Shown piece by piece: positions 60,387 through 64,000 of a DNA stretch of 64,000 nucleotides. The stretch comes from Evernia prunastri. Its lineage: Eukaryota; Ascomycota; Lecanoromycetes; Lecanorales; Parmeliaceae. How positions within the stretch are numbered: the first letter of the stretch is position 1; each line of letters starts with the position of its first letter. The DNA is taken from contig NKYR01000027.1 of assembly GCA_003184365.1 (NCBI GenBank), positions 289,929 to 353,928 of the forward strand, in the 5' to 3' direction. The notes beneath the pieces were generated by a model. The model ran no database searches and was not told the DNA's origin. It saw nothing but the letters and a program-made list of their open reading frames with translations. Made by a program: the position numbers and the translations under genes.

Positions 60387-62129
60387 TCCGAGAGTGTCTT
60401 TTGCTGCTTATGGATTGTCCGGATGTTAACAGCTCGAAGATAATGGTACCTGACGTGGACAATCGACTGGTGTTTGACCAACAAAATGGTGCAAAGCTTG
60501 CGGAATCAAGAGATTTGGATCGGTCGATGGTATTAAGGAAAAGTGGGAGAAATTTTGGCGCAGAACAGCTCCTATATATGGGGCAAACCCCAAGATTCGG
60601 CTCATTTTGTTCGTCGTAAAAGCGGTTTCCTGATTTGCGGAGGAGGTAGGTTCTCAAGGTGACGGCAACCAATCGTGGGGTTGTCGACTCCGGAATGAGG
60701 CGATGTTTGGGTCACCTGCCTCAAAGAGCAGAGACGGCGTGATCATGTGCATAACACTTCGTACCGGCACGGAGCCAATCAAATGGTGAGGTCCTTCCGG
60801 AAATCGCGTCGTGAGCATGCATCCCTGCACATTGTGCAAGAATTGAGCTAGGTACTTTGGTCTCTTCGTAGAGTAGAAGGTACTTGAAGCGTCGATCGAT
60901 CATTCTATGGTCTTTGAGTGGCCCAGGAAGACTCCAATGTGGTAAAAGCGAGCTTTACTCCTGTACAGCACAGCGTGCAGAGTAAGCGCTAAAATTGAAT
61001 TGACTAGGTTGGACATTGTGTTATCGGAGCTTGAGGGGTGTCCTCCAAAGCCGGCTTCGGTCTGAAACGGGCTGGTGGTTTTCGGGGATATCAGACCAAA
61101 GAAAGTGTCATCCAATTGGAGTTATAGTATTTTGACTCGTGCAAGTATTCCCACTTGGTCTCTCGGTGATGGTCAAATGTAGCGGCTACATTATGAGCTT
61201 CACTGAAGAAAGCTCCAGCGAAGGACATAGCTTTGAGAGCCTAGTCTAGAATTGAGCATCGAGATTGGGCACAATGGCTTATTACGAGCTGAATACCGCG
61301 GTTAAGGCTCATTGAATAATTCACCGTGAGCGGTGTTTGCACCTCATCATATAGTAACAGCGACTCAATTGTCGAATTCGGTGACGCGTCTTTGCGCATT
61401 TGGACCAAAGGAGCAACCGAACAAACGTAAAGCAAACACGCTGTAGCTAGAATGACTTCTTTGCTACAGCCTCGACCCGCACAAAAGTCACTTCGACCTG
61501 CTAGAGGATGCCCGATGTATGGTCAAAGTGACTCGACAATGGCATGTAAGGATCCGACAAGCAAACACATGGTAGGATTCGGATGGCAGACATTCTGGTT
61601 GTTACATTAATCGAGACGAACGAAACAGCCGGAACAGCTCAATGCGCGGAAAGGGGAATCTTTACTAAGATATAGACCAAGGTCCAATTTTCTTTGAAAC
61701 CAAGACATACACTGGAGCTCCGTATCCAGGCATCTTCTCCAGATACATTGACATGCTCCAGTGATGCCGGTCAATAACGTTACACAGGAAAGTCATGGAT
61801 TTTCTTTGTTGCGAGGCGGCAGCATCCTTTCAAATCTATGAATTTCCTGACTCATCATGTACGGCAGAGAGGCTATCGAAGTTTGACATTAGGAGAAGGG
61901 GAGGAAAAAAAGATTTGTGTAACATGAGATGAGGTTCACCTGCCAAGACTTCCCCGCCAAGGCCCGGATAATGCCCTGCCCGAAGGGTCGCCTAGGCAAT
62001 GCGCTTACGGAGTTAATACGGCGGACGATAATTGACACTAGGACAAAACCAAGAGCTCCATCAAAATCCGATCAGAGTTTTTTTCTGCTCGACTTTTTTC
62101 TTTACGTTAAACTTCTTCAGCTACTATTC
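60387..62129. other. Accessory DNA with possible upstream exons
   Basis: About 1.7 kb. It contains the two coding-like minus-strand frames mentioned with the 167-residue orphan (60654-60839, 60900-61115). From 61.2 kb on, no supported feature is seen. Confidence 0.35.
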
Positions 62130-62144
62130 TAGAATCTTATTTTA

Positions 62145-62325
62145 AATAATACTCTTCGAGAATAACTCTTCGGAGACGCTCTTCGGGGACGCTCTTCGGG
62201 GAAATTCTTTGAGAGGTTTTTTAGGGGGATCCTTTCGGGACGCTCTTGGGTCTTTGGGAGATTCTTCGGGGGGCTCTTCGGGGGGCTCTTTCGGGGGGCT
62301 CTTCTGGGGGTTCTTCGGGGGTCAA
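62145..62325. repeat. CTCTTCGGGG-type minisatellite
   Basis: About 180 bp of imperfect tandem units built on CTCTTCGGGG with 10-16 bp spacing, increasingly regular toward the right end. On the minus strand it translates as Pro/Arg/Lys/Ser-rich low-complexity peptide and is not regarded as a gene. Confidence 0.7.
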
Positions 62326-62450
62326 ATTTAAAATACGGTATTTTAAATTTAGAGTTCACGCTTAGTGTCATAAGGCTGATTTAAAGTTTTCTTCTTCTTT
62401 TTTTTCGTACGAACTTTGCACAAAATTTTTCGAGAAGATTTTTTTATTTT

Positions 62451-62956
62451 GGCAGATCTTACGCGTACACCCCCATTTTATTAGGCGTACACCCCCTCAG
62501 ATCCGCGTGTCAAATCAGATCATTTCATAAATTCTGATAGAATATTCAATAAGTAGTCGGAATTACTCGGATACGCACTCTGAGGGCACGATTTGAATAA
62601 AATATTGACTTATTATCGCATAAAGTGATACGGGACTCTTCGTAGTGGGTCACACTTTATATCGAATCGTGCCCTCGGGGTGCGCTATCCGGGTGGTTTC
62701 GGGATCGGCATCAAAAATCCTGCCCCCGCCAAGGTGCAGCCCTACCTTTTGGCGGGGCAGGACTTTTGATACCGACCTCCGTAGAGTCTGACTTACTATC
62801 TCACAAGGGAATACGTCAAGATTCGTAGATCTACGAGTTTTTACCTCTCCAGGCAAGATCCCTCACGGGATCTCTTGCCGGATCTGAGGGGGTGTACGCC
62901 TAATAGATCTGGGGGTGTACGCGGAATAGTATGGGGGTGTATGCGTAAGATCTGCC
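62451..62956. mobile_element. Foldback/MITE-like element, copy A
   Basis: A 506-bp element with 26-bp terminal inverted repeats that differ at one position (both ends read GGCAGATCTTACGC from outside, followed by RTACACCCCCAT). The 12-mer GCGTACACCCCC occurs twice at the left end (62463, 62485) and three times inverted at the right end (62888, 62911, 62933 with one change). Inside are two nested inverted repeats: one around GAGGGCACGATT (about 62572-62695) and a hairpin around CAAAAATCCTGCC / GGCAGGACTTTTG (about 62703-62779). No ORF could encode a transposase, so it would be a non-autonomous element. Target-site duplications are not evident. Confidence 0.7.
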
Positions 62957-63103
62957 TACTTATTCATACCCCGAAAGGTTGAATCCATACAAATTCATAC
63001 CCCAAATTACATTTTCATACCCTTAGGGGTATAAATCGGTAAAACTAGAAACTGCTGGGGTATGAAGTTGTAAAAGATGTACTTTTTAGGGGTACTATTT
63101 CTT
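62957..63103. repeat. Spacer with TTCATACCCC repeats
   Basis: The 147 bp between element copies A and B contain TTCATACCC-type words three times (near 62963, 62993 and 63015) and the inverse GGGGTATGAA near 63056, a second, smaller inverted-repeat arrangement. It may be a different nested element. Confidence 0.55.
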
Positions 63104-63377
63104 GGCAGGTCTTACGCGTACACCCCCATACTATTCCGCGTACACCCCCAGATCTATTAGGCGTACACCCCCCCAGATCCTGCAAGAGATCCCGTGCGGG
63201 ATCTTGCCTGAAGAGATAAAAATTCGTATATCTACGAATCTTGACGTATTCCCTTGTGAGATAGTAAGTCACACTCTTCGAAGGTCGGCATCAAAAGTTC
63301 TGCCTCCGTCAAGATGTAGGGCTACACCTTGACGGAGGCAGGACTTTTGATACCGACCTCCGTACCCCGAGACTATC
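63104..63377. mobile_element. Foldback element, copy B, inverted and truncated
   Basis: Begins with GGCAGGTCTTACGC and three GCGTACACCCCC-type motifs. It matches the reverse complement of the right part of copy A with scattered differences. It ends at an N after an internal hairpin (63278-63357) whose two arms pair over about 37 bp. Confidence 0.65.
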
Positions 63378-63378
63378 N
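63378..63378. other. Single ambiguous base (N) at a repeat junction
   Basis: One N exactly where inverted copy B stops and direct copy C starts. It is probably an assembly join inside a repeat. Confidence 0.95.
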
Positions 63379-63894
63379 CGCGTACACCCCCATTTTATTA
63401 GGCGTACACCCCCTCAGATCCGCGTGTCAAATCAGATCATTTCATAAATTCTGATAGAATATTCAATAAGTAGTCGGAATTACTCGGATACGCACTCTGA
63501 GGGCACGATTTGAATAAAATATTGACTTATTATCGCATAAAGTGATACGGGACTCTTCGTAGTGGGTCACACTTTATATCGAATCGTGCCCTCGGGGTGC
63601 GCTATCCGGGTGGTTTCGGGATCGGCATCAAAAATCCTGCCCCCGCCAAGGTGCAGCCCTACCTCTTGGCGGGGCAGGACTTTTGATACCGACCTGCACC
63701 TTGGCGGAGGCAGGACTTTTGATGCCGACCTCCGTAGAGTCTGACTTACTATCTCACAAGGGAATACGTCAAGATTCGTAGATATACGAGTTTTTACCTC
63801 TCCAGGCAAGATCCCTCACGGGATCTCTTGCCGGATCTGAGGGGGTGTACGCCTAATAGATCTGGGGGTGTACGCGGAATAGTATGGGGGTGTA
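63379..63894. mobile_element. Foldback element, copy C
   Basis: Near-identical to copy A over its whole length and in the same orientation, but it lacks the outermost bases at both ends, where single Ns occur. It has an extra partial copy of the internal hairpin arm (about 63692-63728), so the hairpin module has been duplicated. Confidence 0.7.
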
Positions 63895-63895
63895 N
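63895..63895. other. Single ambiguous base (N)
   Basis: One N at the right edge of copy C; the sequence beyond (63896-64000) is unrelated. Likely an assembly join. Confidence 0.95.
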
Positions 63896-64000
63896 TACAA
63901 TTCTCAGAAGGAGACAATCACGGAAACAATAGCGGCAGACTGAAAGAGAACGGAAGTGACAGTGGTTTGTGGCAACAACTTGACAGTCAAAGACTAAGAG

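Noticed and set aside
62129..62371. 80-residue Pro/Arg-rich minus-strand ORF
   Set aside because: It is the translation of the minisatellite.
62650..63809. Several 60-80-residue ORFs inside the foldback copies
   Set aside because: They follow the repeat sequence; no transposase motif or start-context support.
62451..63894. CRISPR-like repeat spacing of the 12-mer
   Set aside because: Motifs are terminal and inverted, not regularly spaced, and the genome is eukaryotic.

Overview
The window is nuclear DNA of a filamentous ascomycete (Pezizomycotina). The genes carry one to seven short introns of about 44-92 nt with GTRNGT donors and fungal-style branch points. Gene families include fungal-type DUF6604, a Pezizomycotina NACHT-ankyrin receptor and a fungal C2H2 regulator. 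A dothideomycete-like host is plausible but unproven. I found no rRNA, no convincing tRNA and no CRISPR array.

Layout. The left part (0.1-17.9 kb) is compact and mostly housekeeping: a WBP2/GRAM-like PY-motif protein (-), a DUF6604 protein (-), an F-box/WD40 protein (-), GPI mannosyltransferase 2 GPI18 (+), proteasome activator BLM10 (+) and the tRNA thiolase CTU1/NCS6 (-). A gene-poor stretch (17.9-24.5 kb) follows, with an assembly gap flanked by a duplicated 0.15-kb block. It leads into a C2H2 zinc-finger transcription factor (24.6-26.3 kb, +). From 26.3 to 32.7 kb there is microsatellite-rich DNA and decayed coding fragments. The i-AAA protease YME1 (+), glycerol kinase GUT1 (-), a 967-residue protein of unknown function (-), the spliceosome-disassembly G-patch protein TFIP11/NTR1 (+) and a 416-residue orphan (+) lie at 32.7-50.2 kb, interrupted by 35.4-39.3 kb of simple repeats and gene fragments.

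The right end (51.5-64 kb) is accessory-like. It holds an NLR-type gene on the minus strand: an alpha/beta-hydrolase-like N-terminus, a NACHT region whose P-loop and Walker B are both degenerate, about 20 ankyrin repeats and a C-terminal ZZ-type finger on a separate exon. An in-frame TAG separates the NACHT and ankyrin parts. Beyond it lie AT-rich DNA, orphan ORFs, a CTTCGGGG-type minisatellite and three copies of a foldback (MITE-like) element. That element has 26-bp terminal inverted repeats, an iterated 12-mer GCGTACACCCCC and internal hairpins, and single-N joins interrupt the array.

The core genes do not form a pathway cluster. They are independent housekeeping functions: GPI anchors, proteasome, tRNA modification, mitochondrial proteolysis, glycerol use and splicing. 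The candidates most worth follow-up are the broken or decoy-like NLR with its ZZ exon and the foldback-repeat family next to it.
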